DNA of 60,887 nucleotides from Candidatus Gallibacteroides avistercoris (GTDB lineage: Bacteria; Bacteroidota; Bacteroidia; Bacteroidales; CHK158-818), in contig DVNA01000111.1 in assembly GCA_018714665.1 (NCBI GenBank), forward strand, positions 1 through 60,887, read 5' to 3'. The position numbers were made by a program, and so were the translations under genes. Below are positions 17,208 through 26,010 of the stretch, one piece after another. The notes under the pieces are model-generated. The model ran no database searches. It was not told the DNA's origin and saw nothing but the letters and a program-made list of their open reading frames with translations. Within the stretch, counting starts at the first letter, position 1, and each line of letters opens with the position of its first letter.

Positions 17208-17723
17208 ATGAAGAACCTTACACCGTTAGTCAGCATCATCATGGGCAGCACTTCCGACCTGCCCATCATGGAGAAGGCGGCAGCGTTGCTCAACCAGTTC
17301 GAGATACCGTTTGAAATGAACGCCCTCTCGGCCCACCGCACGCCTGCCGAAGTAGAGAAATTCGCCCGCGAGGCCAAAGGCCGTGGGTTACAGGTAATCA
17401 TCGCCGCCGCCGGTATGGCGGCCCACCTGCCGGGAGTCATTGCCGCGATGACGCCCCTGCCGGTTATCGGCGTCCCCATCAAATCCAGTTTAGAGGGAGT
17501 CGATGCCCTCTACGCCATCGTACAGATGCCTCCGGGCATCCCCGTAGCCACGGTAGGCATCAATGCCTCGCTCAACGCAGCCATCCTGGCGATACAGATG
17601 TTATCGCTCCGCGACAGCGCCATTGCGCAAAAGTTCGAGGCCTACAAAGCCGGGTTGGCCCAGAAGATTGTAGAGGCCAACAAGGAGTTAGCCAAAATAG
17701 AGTATCCCTACAAAACCAACTGA
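17208..17723 (+). CDS. purE: N5-carboxyaminoimidazole ribonucleotide mutase
   Basis: Purine synthesis enzyme moving the carboxyl group from N5-CAIR to CAIR. Class I-type motifs are present: IMGSTSDLPIMEKAA (phosphate loop), LSAHRTP (active-site H), IIAAAGMAAHLPGVIAA and GVPIKSS. Length 171 is typical. It begins 4 nt after gcvH. A strong hairpin at 17752-17794 separates it from ispG. Confidence 0.96.
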   Translation: MKNLTPLVSIIMGSTSDLPIMEKAAALLNQFEIPFEMNALSAHRTPAEVEKFAREAKGRGLQVIIAAAGMAAHLPGVIAAMTPLPVIGVPIKSSLEGVDALYAIVQMPPGIPVATVGINASLNAAILAIQMLSLRDSAIAQKFEAYKAGLAQKIVEANKELAKIEYPYKTN

Positions 17724-17751
17724 CGGTTTTGCGGGGAAGATAACCAGGAGG

Positions 17752-17794
17752 GCCATCCCGCCCCCGGGAGCTTTTTGCCGGGGAGCGGGATGGC
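17752..17794 (+). other. Long GC-rich inverted repeat between purE and ispG
   Basis: GCCATCCCGC-CCCCGG pairs with CCGGGG-GCGGGATGGC, a 16-bp stem with one bulged A and a 10-base T-rich loop. It has no downstream T-run, so it may be a partial terminator, a processing site or an mRNA-stabilising structure. Confidence 0.75.
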
Positions 17795-17815
17795 AACTAT
17801 AAACACACCCGGGAT

Positions 17816-19588
17816 ATGAGTTACTTTAATTACTGCCGGCGGAAAAGCTCGGAAGTAGCCATCGGGCACACGCCGTTGGGAGGGGACAATCCCCTCCGCA
17901 TCCAGTCCATGACCAATACCTCGACGCTCGACACCGCATCGAGCGTCGAGCAGTGCATCCGCATCATCGATGCCGGAGCCGATTACGTCCGGCTCACGGC
18001 ACAGGGCGAACGGGAGGCACGCAACCTGGGCGAGATACGCCGGGAACTCGACCGACGCGGCTACCGTACCCCGCTGATAGCCGACATCCACTTCAACCCC
18101 AAAGCCGCCTACGAGGCCGCCCGGCAGGTAGAGAAGGTGCGCATCAACCCGGGGAACTTCGTCGATAGCGCCCGTACCTTCAAGAAAATAGAGTTTACCG
18201 ACCAGGAGTACGCGCAGGAGATCGAGAAGATACGAAAACGGTTCGTCCCCTTTCTGGACATCTGCCGCCAACACGGCACGGCCATCCGCATCGGGGTAAA
18301 CCACGGTTCCCTCTCCGACCGCATCATGAGCCGGTACGGCGACACCCCCGAGGGGATGGTCGAGTCGTGTTTGGAGTTTTTACGCATCTGCCAATCCGAA
18401 GATTTCCGTAACGTGGTCATCTCCATCAAGGCCTCCAACACTGGGGTGATGGTGCGCACGGTACGGTTGCTGGTGCGCGAGATGGAACGCGAGCAGATGC
18501 ACTATCCGTTACACCTGGGAGTAACCGAGGCGGGCGACGGCGAAGAGGGGCGCATCAAGTCGGCCGTCGGCATCGGGGCGTTGCTGGCCGACGGCATCGG
18601 CGACACCATCCGCGTATCGTTGAGCGAGAGCCCCGAAGCAGAGATACCCGTCGCCCGCCAGCTGGCCTCCTACATCGCCCGGCGTTCCGGGCACGCCCCC
18701 ATCGACGGACAACTGGCCCCCGGATACGACTATTGCAACCCCCTGCGCCGCATCTCCCGGAAAGTAGGTATCATCGGCGGAGGACAGGCGCCCGTGGTCG
18801 TAGCCCCGGCAGGAACCTCCGGAGGCGAGTCGCAACCCGACTTCCAGCTCCTCCCCACCGGCCAGCTCACCGATGGTACGACTACCTACCCGCTATGGAG
18901 GTTGGAAGAACCCGACCCGATCACCCCACCGGACGCCCCGCATTTCCTCCTGCTCGACTGCAACGAGCTTACCAGCCAGACGGCCGCCCGCATCAGGGCC
19001 CTCCCCGACACGGTACTCGTTGTCCGCACCTCGCATCCCAACTGTGTAGGCGAATGGCGTATGTTTTTTCATCGAGCCATGCTCTTCGGTATTGAAAATC
19101 CGGTCATCCTCACCAAAGAGTACGACGAATCCGAGGAGGAATCGTTACAGCTGAAAGCGGCAGCCGACTTCGGGGCGCTCTTCCTGGACGGTTTCGGCGA
19201 CGGAATCTGGATACAGAACCGGCAACCGACACGGATAGATACCGCCAAAACGGCCTTTGCCATCTTGCAGGCCGTCCGGCTGCGGATAACCCGAACCGAG
19301 TACATCTCCTGTCCCGGTTGCGGGCGTACCCTTTTCAACCTGCAAGAGACCATCGCCCGCATCAAAGCGGCCACCCAGGGACAGACGGGGTTGAAGATAG
19401 GCATCATGGGCTGTATCGTCAACGGCCCGGGCGAAATGGCCGATGCCGACTACGGCTACGTGGGGGCCGGGCGCGGAAAGGTCAGCCTCTACAAGGGAAA
19501 AACGTGCGTAGAGCAGCACATAGACGAGTCGCTGGCCGTAGAGAAACTGATTGAACTGATCCGAACAAACGGAGACTGGAAAGCGTAA
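17816..19588 (+). CDS. ispG: 4-hydroxy-3-methylbut-2-enyl diphosphate synthase, large form
   Basis: Penultimate step of the MEP isoprenoid pathway, an iron-sulfur enzyme. At 590 residues it is the large form with an extra middle domain (roughly 270-480), as known in plants and Bacteroidota, against about 370 in Escherichia coli. The [4Fe-4S] ligands are C499 and C502 (CPGCGR) and C533 (MGCIVNGPGE), with the adjacent glutamate at 540. The N-terminal TIM barrel opens after HTPLGGDNPLRIQSMTNT. It likely shares a transcript with purE upstream and the GroES-like gene 31 nt downstream. Confidence 0.96.
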   Translation: MSYFNYCRRKSSEVAIGHTPLGGDNPLRIQSMTNTSTLDTASSVEQCIRIIDAGADYVRLTAQGEREARNLGEIRRELDRRGYRTPLIADIHFNPKAAYEAARQVEKVRINPGNFVDSARTFKKIEFTDQEYAQEIEKIRKRFVPFLDICRQHGTAIRIGVNHGSLSDRIMSRYGDTPEGMVESCLEFLRICQSEDFRNVVISIKASNTGVMVRTVRLLVREMEREQMHYPLHLGVTEAGDGEEGRIKSAVGIGALLADGIGDTIRVSLSESPEAEIPVARQLASYIARRSGHAPIDGQLAPGYDYCNPLRRISRKVGIIGGGQAPVVVAPAGTSGGESQPDFQLLPTGQLTDGTTTYPLWRLEEPDPITPPDAPHFLLLDCNELTSQTAARIRALPDTVLVVRTSHPNCVGEWRMFFHRAMLFGIENPVILTKEYDESEEESLQLKAAADFGALFLDGFGDGIWIQNRQPTRIDTAKTAFAILQAVRLRITRTEYISCPGCGRTLFNLQETIARIKAATQGQTGLKIGIMGCIVNGPGEMADADYGYVGAGRGKVSLYKGKTCVEQHIDESLAVEKLIELIRTNGDWKA

Positions 19589-19619
19589 TTACAGCAACTA
19601 CATAAAAACAGATACAGAG

Positions 19620-20006
19620 ATGACACTCGACATAGCAGAAAAAAGAATAGACAAATTCATCATGGTGGGCGACAAGCTGTTAATCAAGCCCAAGAACCCC
19701 CAGAGCCAGACAAAGAGCGGGTTATACCTGCCGCCCTCGGTACAGGAAGGCGAAAAGATACAGAGCGGCTACGTTGTAAAAGCCGGTCCGGGATTTCCCA
19801 TTCCCGCCGTCACCGAAGAGGAGGAGGTGTGGAAAAAGAGAGAACACGAACAGGTACATTACCTTCCGTTGCAAGCCAAGGAGGGCGACCTGGCCATATT
19901 CCTGCAAAACGCGGCCTACGAAATATCGTTCGACGACGAAAAATACCTGATCGTCCCCCACTCGGCCGTCATCATGCTCATACGCGACGAGGAGCTGTTC
20001 GAGTAA
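19620..20006 (+). CDS. GroES-like (Cpn10-fold) protein
   Basis: Protein of 128 residues that aligns by eye with GroES: VGDKLLIKPK matches the first strand, TKSGLYLPPS the mobile loop, SGYVVKAGPG the strand after it, then KEGDLAIFL and KYLIVPHSAVIMLI the C-terminal strands. It differs by an inserted acidic/basic segment (about 62-78, rich in E and K) in the region corresponding to the roof loop, and by 30 extra residues overall. It is not beside groEL. A role as an alternative co-chaperone is possible but unproven. It follows ispG by 31 nt. Confidence 0.8.
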   Translation: MTLDIAEKRIDKFIMVGDKLLIKPKNPQSQTKSGLYLPPSVQEGEKIQSGYVVKAGPGFPIPAVTEEEEVWKKREHEQVHYLPLQAKEGDLAIFLQNAAYEISFDDEKYLIVPHSAVIMLIRDEELFE

Positions 20007-20173
20007 GGAACCGCCCCTTCTGCGTTTTTAAGTCCGGCACCCTTCATGCCCGGCAGCCCGTTTGCCGGGGCGGAGAGGGTTGTTTTTGCCTCCCCCGGTC
20101 TCAGGAAAGATGGCCGCCTGCACCGTCCGGAAATTTTTTTAACGCGCTTCCGAGCGCTGTTCCGCAGTTACGG

Positions 20174-20668
20174 TCAATCGGTCATTGCTTTATATTTACC
20201 GTTTACCTGGGAGATGAATTGCCTGCGTTGCGAATGGCCATCGGGATGTTTGTAACCCACGTGTATCCAACGAGGTATTCCGTTATCCTCCTCTACCGAA
20301 ATCAGTTGGTCAAAGGCTTTGTCGGCAAGGTAGTCGCGGCAAAACCGTTTAAATTCCCGCATTTTGCCGTTGGCCGGCACCAGGTCGAAGGCATATCCAC
20401 GGCAGTGTGCCGAGGTGGAGGAAGCACCCACCATTCCGTTGAGTTGCACACACCGGTAACCGGAAGTTATATCGATACCCGATACTCCCAGCCTGTTGCT
20501 GCGGCAATAGGCCTCCCACGCCTCGCTCAGCGGGTCTAGCAACTGCTCTACCGTCTCTACGATACAGGCCTCCACCTCCGGAGTCGGGGTGTTGTCAATA
20601 CCTTTCTGTTGCGCGATGTCTGAACCAATACACGCTTGTAAAGTAAAAAATCTCATATATCTCATCAT
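20174..20668 (-). CDS. M15-family peptidase (D-Ala-D-Ala carboxypeptidase/endolysin-like)
   Basis: Zinc peptidase of 164 residues resembling the M15A group found in phage endolysins and in some bacterial chromosomes. Zinc ligands fit H88 and D95 in SAHCRGYAFDLVP and H136 in RWIHVGY, with a possible catalytic E126 or E127. The SGYRC start of the domain is at 69-73. No signal peptide or membrane helix is seen, which is as in endolysins that need a holin. There are no phage genes nearby. Three possible starts (residues 1, 2 and 5 are methionine); the first is given. Confidence 0.75.
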   Translation of the reverse strand: MMRYMRFFTLQACIGSDIAQQKGIDNTPTPEVEACIVETVEQLLDPLSEAWEAYCRSNRLGVSGIDITSGYRCVQLNGMVGASSTSAHCRGYAFDLVPANGKMREFKRFCRDYLADKAFDQLISVEEDNGIPRWIHVGYKHPDGHSQRRQFISQVNGKYKAMTD

Positions 20669-21219
20669 TATTTAAACGTTACACCTAAAAATCAGAGGGG
20701 GCTTCTTCTGATCTATAAACCCTTCTCTTTCAAACAAGAGAGGATTATCGCCATACCGTAGCCGCGCATAGTCGCTCCGGCTATCCGGATGGCCGGTATT
20801 CCATATCTCAATAGGGGCATTCACGGCATTTTACCTTGACAGTTGTACCACTTCTTCCTTGATGGCAACACCCATCCTAATCCACCAATACCGTTCCATG
20901 GGAGTTATTCCAACAACAAACAAAGGAGTATCTTTACCACCGTTCATCCTCCTTACCCTGTACGACAGTCCGCGCGAAACTTTACACCAGAAAGAGCAAC
21001 CTGTCCCCATCCTAAGATAAGGGATAAGCAAGGTCCGGCAACAACAAAAATCATCTTTCAACATAGGCCGATACAAAAAGCGTCCCGCCACTTGTTACAA
21101 AAGTATACATTTTTTCATTATACAGTATCTGTTGATTTTCCCCTGAAAATTTTATTCCGCTTTTAAATTTCTCTATCTCAGCTTTTATCGTTACCTTTGT
21201 TCATTAATTCATAAAAAAC
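20669..21219. other. Gene-free stretch between the M15 peptidase and the DUF4476-type gene
   Basis: About 550 nt without a convincing gene. Open frames of 86 codons (minus) and 107 codons (plus) have compositions that do not look like protein. It holds some short dyads (for example near 20735) and, at its right end, the promoter at 21192-21199. Confidence 0.6.
21192..21199 (+). promoter_or_regulatory. Candidate -7 box (TACCTTTG) for the DUF4476-type gene
   Basis: TACCTTTG 20 nt upstream of the ATG at 21220, with a T-run 21 nt further upstream in the -33 position. The implied leader is about 13 nt. Confidence 0.5.
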
Positions 21220-21894
21220 ATGAACCGGTTCGTCTTTTTTGTCGCAGCACTGCTGTTGGGATGCAATACTCTTTGGGGACAAGCGTTTAAAGGAATCCTG
21301 ATCGAGAGCAAGTTTTTCCCTGTGGTCGTTTTCTTAAACGGCGAGCAGGTATGTTCGCCCGTGAACACCTGTTTCATGACTCCCCTGAAACGAGGAATAT
21401 ACCAGGTGGACATTTTCACCGCCCCCGAAGAGGGATCCGTCCGCCCGGTAGGCAAACTGCTCTACTCCCGTAAAGTAGAGTACAAGAACAAATCCATCAA
21501 CATCCCCATCTCCGCCATCCAACCGGACGGCACCCCGGTAAAAATAGCAGGCAAAAACGGCGACATCATGTTGCCCACCTACTCGGAGGTACAAATCAAC
21601 CTGCTGACCAAATCGATACGCGAAGCCACCTACGACAAAGACAAGCACCTGGTACTGGACAAAGCCTTAGGGGCCACCTTCTTTTATACCAACCAGATAG
21701 GACGGCTGATTGACGAGTTCGGATACCAGTCTGAAAAACTCGAAGCCCTCAAAAAGCTCTATCCGTACACCATCGACCGGGAAAATTTCTACCCCGTACT
21801 TTCGGAAAAACTGAAATACGCCGACGACAAAAACGAACTGAACAGGTTTATCCTCACGTTCAGCGACGAAAACAGCCCGTTCAAAATCAAATAA
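21220..21894 (+). CDS. Secreted protein with C-terminal DUF4476-like domain
   Basis: A 224-residue protein with a signal peptide (residues 1-20, ending LWGQ). Residues 22-95 form a small beta domain with a PEGA-like look (PVVVFLNGEQV, then LKRGIYQVDIF). The last 90 residues are helical with the pattern LEALKKLYPYTIDRENFYPV, matching my memory of DUF4476, a domain of unknown function in Bacteroidota secreted proteins. It should be periplasmic or outer-surface. No enzymatic motif is visible. It has its own promoter and its neighbours are unrelated. Confidence 0.7.
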   Translation: MNRFVFFVAALLLGCNTLWGQAFKGILIESKFFPVVVFLNGEQVCSPVNTCFMTPLKRGIYQVDIFTAPEEGSVRPVGKLLYSRKVEYKNKSINIPISAIQPDGTPVKIAGKNGDIMLPTYSEVQINLLTKSIREATYDKDKHLVLDKALGATFFYTNQIGRLIDEFGYQSEKLEALKKLYPYTIDRENFYPVLSEKLKYADDKNELNRFILTFSDENSPFKIK

Positions 21895-21988
21895 CCCCCG
21901 CCTTACAGCGGTCGTAAACCTGCAACCGGAGATGCCTGAACGGCGCGCACGCCGGTAAACGGTCATACCCCTGCAAACAAATACTCCG

Positions 21989-22987
21989 ATGGATACCCCC
22001 AACTACCAACCCTCGAACGAGCGATACAGCCGAATGGACTACCGATACTGCGGGAAAAGCGGATTACAGCTTTCCCCCATCACGCTGGGGTTGTGGCACA
22101 ACTTCGGCAGCAACGACGACTTCGGACTGGCTACCCGGATGATCACATACGCCTTCGACCACGGCATCACCCACTTCGACCTGGCCAACAACTACGGCCC
22201 GGTACCCGGAAGCGCAGAGACAAACTTCGGCCGAATCGTAAAAAGCCATCTCCGGGCCTACCGCGACGAGCTGATCATCTCCACCAAGGCCGGACACGAA
22301 ATGTGGCCGGGCCCCTACGGCGGAAACAGCTCGCGCAAGAACCTGATGGCAAGCATCGACCAGAGCCTCCGCCGTACCGGACTGGACTATTTCGACATCT
22401 TTTACAGCCACCGATACGACGGCGTTACCCCCGTGGAAGAGACCGTACAAGCGCTGATAGACATTGTCAAACAGGGAAAAGCCCTCTATGCCGGTATTTC
22501 CAAATATCCGCCCCCACAGGCCCGGCAGGCCTACGAAATGATGCAGGCGGCCGGCGTACCGTGCCGGGTGAGCCAATACCGCTACAACCTGTTCGAGCGG
22601 TCAGCAGGGAAAGAAAACCTCCCGCTGGCAGCCGCCTACGGGTCGGGCTTCGTAGCTTTCTCGCCGCTGGCACAGGGTTTGTTGACAGACAAATACCTGA
22701 ACGGCATCCCCCCTCACTCGCGCGCGGCAGGAGCATCGATCTTCCTCAACCGGGAGCAGGTTACCCCCGAAAAGGTAGAGACGGCCCGGCAACTCGACCG
22801 GATAGCCCGCCAACGGGGACAAACGCTGGCTCAAATGGCACTGGCGTGGATTCTTCGCGACCAACGCGTTACCTCGGTCATCATCGGCGCCAGCTCCGTA
22901 GGACAGATCGCCGAAAACATAGAGGCGCTGAACAGCCCGGCCCTCTCGGAAGAAGAGCTGAACCGGATAGAACAACTCCTGCCCTGA
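21989..22987 (+). CDS. Aldo/keto reductase, YghZ (L-glyceraldehyde-3-phosphate reductase)-like
   Basis: NADPH-dependent TIM-barrel reductase of 332 residues. The catalytic tetrad is D64 and Y69 in THFDLANNYGP, K100 in IISTKAG and H141 in YSHRYDG. The NNYGPVPGSAE loop and the EMWPGPYGG segment match the YghZ/Kv-beta-like branch, which reduces L-glyceraldehyde 3-phosphate and methylglyoxal. The C-terminal SVIIGASSVGQIAENI is the cofactor phosphate site. It ends at a bidirectional terminator facing the xylose operon but is on the opposite strand and need not belong to it. Confidence 0.88.
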   Translation: MDTPNYQPSNERYSRMDYRYCGKSGLQLSPITLGLWHNFGSNDDFGLATRMITYAFDHGITHFDLANNYGPVPGSAETNFGRIVKSHLRAYRDELIISTKAGHEMWPGPYGGNSSRKNLMASIDQSLRRTGLDYFDIFYSHRYDGVTPVEETVQALIDIVKQGKALYAGISKYPPPQARQAYEMMQAAGVPCRVSQYRYNLFERSAGKENLPLAAAYGSGFVAFSPLAQGLLTDKYLNGIPPHSRAAGASIFLNREQVTPEKVETARQLDRIARQRGQTLAQMALAWILRDQRVTSVIIGASSVGQIAENIEALNSPALSEEELNRIEQLLP

Positions 22988-23023
22988 CATACCCCCCAAG
23001 AACAAACCCATCCCTTCTACCAT

Positions 23024-23059
23024 AAAAAACGGCAATCTTAAAAAAGATTGCCGTTTTTT
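23024..23059. terminator. Bidirectional terminator between the aldo/keto reductase and xylE
   Basis: Perfect hairpin AAAAAACGGCAATCTT / AAGATTGCCGTTTTTT with a short A-rich loop, working in both directions. It ends the xylose operon on the minus strand. Confidence 0.9.
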
Positions 23060-23164
23060 ATTCTCCATCCGTGAAACATAGCCCCTCACGGAATCAGGAG
23101 GCAGTTATGAACTTTTCGAGTTTTTCTCGCCAAAACAGATTGTCCAGGGCATCTGCATCCCCCT

Positions 23165-24631
23165 CTATTTCTTGAACAGCGTGTTCATCTCTTCCAGCGT
23201 CTTCCCCTTGGTTTCGGGCACGAGCTTCCACACGAAGATGGCAGCCACCACACAGATGATGCCATAGAGGGCATACGCAAACATATGGCCGAACTTGTCG
23301 CCCATCGCTCCCATCTGTATGTTGTACATCGGCACGAAGGTGGACGATACGATGAAGTTGAATATCCACTGGAAGGCAACAGCCAGGGCTACTGCCGCAC
23401 CGCGGATGGTGTTGGGGAATATCTCGGATATCAGTACCCAGCAGATGGGCCCCCAACTGAACATGAACGAGGCGCTGTAAAGCATGATGCACACCACCGA
23501 TACCAGGGCGGGAAGCCCTGTTACCACGTTGCACAACGCTACACCGAGGGCTCCGACAGCCATCCCGATCGAACCGGAAATGAGCAGCGGCTTGCGCCCC
23601 CACCGTTCTACCGTGAACACGGCCAGCAACGTGAACAGGATGTTGACGATACCCATGATGACGGTCTGCATCATCGGATTGCCCATACCCATGCTTTCAA
23701 AAATACGCGGGGCGAAATAGAGCACGGCGTTGATACCCACCGCCTGCTGGAACACACTCAGCATGATGCCGATGAAGATAACCATCCAGCCGTAGGTAAA
23801 GAGCGGTTCGGTCTTCTCGTGCGCCGTAGCCTTGATATCGGCCAGGATAGAGCGTGCCTGCGACTCTCCGTTGATGCGGCTCAACACAGACAGGGCTTTG
23901 TCATCACGCCCGCAGAGGGCCAGGTAACGCGGCGTTTCGGGAACCAACAGCACCAACAGGGTAAACAACCCGGCAGGTACGGCCTCGCTGACAAACATCA
24001 GTCGCCAGCCGGTCTCGATAGCCCAGGTAGCCTCGCCGGGATTCAATATCTGGTTCACCCCCTCTACTGCCTTGATGACGGGATTGATGTTATCGCCCAA
24101 GATGAGAAAGTTGACAAAGTAAACCACCAGCTGGCCGAAAATAATGGCAAACTGGTTCCATGACACCAACTTGCCGCGGATGCTGCTCGGCGCAATCTCG
24201 GCAATGTACATGGGGCAGATGGCCGAAGCCAGTCCTACACCTACACCGCCCAGCACACGGTAGAAGTTAAAGGCGATGAGCAACGAATAGCTCGGCTCGC
24301 CGTAACCAAAAAACAGGAACTCGGGGTAATAAGAACCCAGGGCCGATAGGAAAAACAGGATACCGGCCAGGAACAGCGACTTCTTGCGTCCCAGATTGGA
24401 GGCGCAAATTCCCGAGAGGGCACTACCGATGATACAACCGATAAGGGCACTCGACGACGTAATACCGTGCCATGTGTCGGTATAAACGAAGTCCGGTGCA
24501 CCCATGAAGAAGGCTTGAAGGCCCTTCTCCGCACCCGATATAACGGCCGTATCGTAACCAAATAGCAACCCGCCCAGGGTTGCTACTAAGGTTATAAATA
24601 TCAAATAGATATTGACAGCTCGACCTTTCAT
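23165..24631 (-). CDS. xylE: D-xylose:H+ symporter, MFS sugar porter family
   Basis: Inner-membrane sugar porter of 488 residues with twelve predicted helices. Family signatures are visible: LFGYDTAVISG in helix 1, GRKKSLF in the first inter-helix loop, LVPETPRYLALCGR after helix 6, GINAVLYFAPRIF in helix 7 (QQAVGIN precedes it), GRKPLL and the closing LVPETKGKTLEEM. Xylose specificity is inferred from the operon, since glucose and arabinose porters look alike. It starts 2 nt after xylA, and is the last gene of the xylose operon. Confidence 0.9.
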   Translation of the reverse strand: MKGRAVNIYLIFITLVATLGGLLFGYDTAVISGAEKGLQAFFMGAPDFVYTDTWHGITSSSALIGCIIGSALSGICASNLGRKKSLFLAGILFFLSALGSYYPEFLFFGYGEPSYSLLIAFNFYRVLGGVGVGLASAICPMYIAEIAPSSIRGKLVSWNQFAIIFGQLVVYFVNFLILGDNINPVIKAVEGVNQILNPGEATWAIETGWRLMFVSEAVPAGLFTLLVLLVPETPRYLALCGRDDKALSVLSRINGESQARSILADIKATAHEKTEPLFTYGWMVIFIGIMLSVFQQAVGINAVLYFAPRIFESMGMGNPMMQTVIMGIVNILFTLLAVFTVERWGRKPLLISGSIGMAVGALGVALCNVVTGLPALVSVVCIMLYSASFMFSWGPICWVLISEIFPNTIRGAAVALAVAFQWIFNFIVSSTFVPMYNIQMGAMGDKFGHMFAYALYGIICVVAAIFVWKLVPETKGKTLEEMNTLFKK

Positions 24632-24633
24632 AA

Positions 24634-25941
24634 TCAGATATACATGGTGATCAACTGTTCATACCGTTCCTGCTGTCCGCTCAACGGAGCAGGTTCGCCT
24701 GCTTCGATGGCAATCCGGCGCAAATCTTCGAGCCCCAGTTTTCCCTGTTCAAATTCGGCACCCTTGCCCGAATCGAACGACGCGTAACGCGCCTTGCGCA
24801 TGGCCTTGTAGGGAGACTCTGCCAATATCTTTTCGGCAATCAGCAATGCCCGGGCAAAGACATCCATCCCCGTGATATGGGCAATGAAGAGATCTTCTAC
24901 ATCGGTAGAGTTACGGCGTATCTTGGCGTCGAAGTTGATACCGCCTACCAATCCGCCGGCCTGCAAAATCACCAGCATAGCCTCTACCGTCTCCTGCAAG
25001 TTCACCGGGAACTGGTCGGTATCCCAGCCGTTTTGGGCATCGCCGCGGTTGGCGTCGATGCTACCCAACAGACCGGCATCAGCTGCACACTGCAATTCGT
25101 GTTCAAAGGTATGTCCGGCCAGGGTGGCGTGATTGACTTCGATATTGAGTTTGAAATCTTTGTCCAATCCGTAATAACGCAAGAACCCGATAACCGTTTC
25201 GGCATCGAAATCGTACTGGTGCTTGGTAGGTTCCATCGGTTTGGGTTCGATGAAGAAGGTTCCCTTGAAACCTTTGGAACGAGCATAATCACGCGCTTTG
25301 GTAAGCATCATGGCCAGGTGTTCCTTTTCGCGTTTCATGTCGGTATTCAACAGCGACATATATCCTTCGCGACCACCCCAGAACACATAGTTTTCGCCGC
25401 CCAACTCAATGGTGGCGTCAATGGCATTCTTAATCTGGGTAGCGGCAAAAGCCATTGTCTGGAAATCGGGATTGGTAGCCGCTCCGTTCATATAACGAGG
25501 ATTGCCGAATACGTTGGCCGTACCCCACAACAGCTTGATTCCGGTTTCGGCCTGTTTCTGCTTGGCATACGCCACAATCTCTTTCAGGTTCTTTTCATAT
25601 TCGGCCAGGCTCTTGCCTTCGCTGACCAAATCCACATCGTGGAAACAGTAATAGGGCGCCCCTATTTTCTGTATGAATTCAAAAGCAGCATCCATCTTCA
25701 TCTTGGCCGCTTCAATCGGATCAGCTATCTTGTTCCACGGGAATTTATGCGTACCCGAGCCGAACTGGTCGGCCCCGTCGGCACAGAACGAATGCCAATA
25801 GGCAATGGCAAAACGCAGTTGTTCTTTCATCGTTTTTCCGCCCACGATGCGGTTTTCGTCGTAATAACGGAATGCCAACGGATTTTTCGAGTCCGGACCT
25901 TCGTACCGGATTTTGTCAAATTTTGAAAAAATTGTGTCCAT
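24634..25941 (-). CDS. xylA: Xylose isomerase
   Basis: Converts D-xylose to D-xylulose with two divalent metals. Length 435 is of the class II type. Active-site segments are present: YYCFHDVDL (catalytic H), VFWGGREGY, TFFIEPKPMEPTKHQYDFD (metal glutamate and nearby residues), NIEVNHATLAGHTFEHE (metal and catalytic H) and GSIDANRGDAQNGWDTDQFP. It precedes xylE by 2 nt. The 69-nt gap to the GH120 gene upstream shows no obvious promoter. Confidence 0.97.
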   Translation of the reverse strand: MDTIFSKFDKIRYEGPDSKNPLAFRYYDENRIVGGKTMKEQLRFAIAYWHSFCADGADQFGSGTHKFPWNKIADPIEAAKMKMDAAFEFIQKIGAPYYCFHDVDLVSEGKSLAEYEKNLKEIVAYAKQKQAETGIKLLWGTANVFGNPRYMNGAATNPDFQTMAFAATQIKNAIDATIELGGENYVFWGGREGYMSLLNTDMKREKEHLAMMLTKARDYARSKGFKGTFFIEPKPMEPTKHQYDFDAETVIGFLRYYGLDKDFKLNIEVNHATLAGHTFEHELQCAADAGLLGSIDANRGDAQNGWDTDQFPVNLQETVEAMLVILQAGGLVGGINFDAKIRRNSTDVEDLFIAHITGMDVFARALLIAEKILAESPYKAMRKARYASFDSGKGAEFEQGKLGLEDLRRIAIEAGEPAPLSGQQERYEQLITMYI

Positions 25942-26010
25942 AACAATAGATTTTAGTTAGTTTACAATATATAACTCTTTAATCAATCTCCATACTAATT
26001 TTCGATACAA

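Noticed and set aside
20831..21091. 86-codon frame in the gene-free stretch
   Set aside because: W/R/C-rich translation with no homology recognised; the opposite frame of 107 codons is equally unconvincing.
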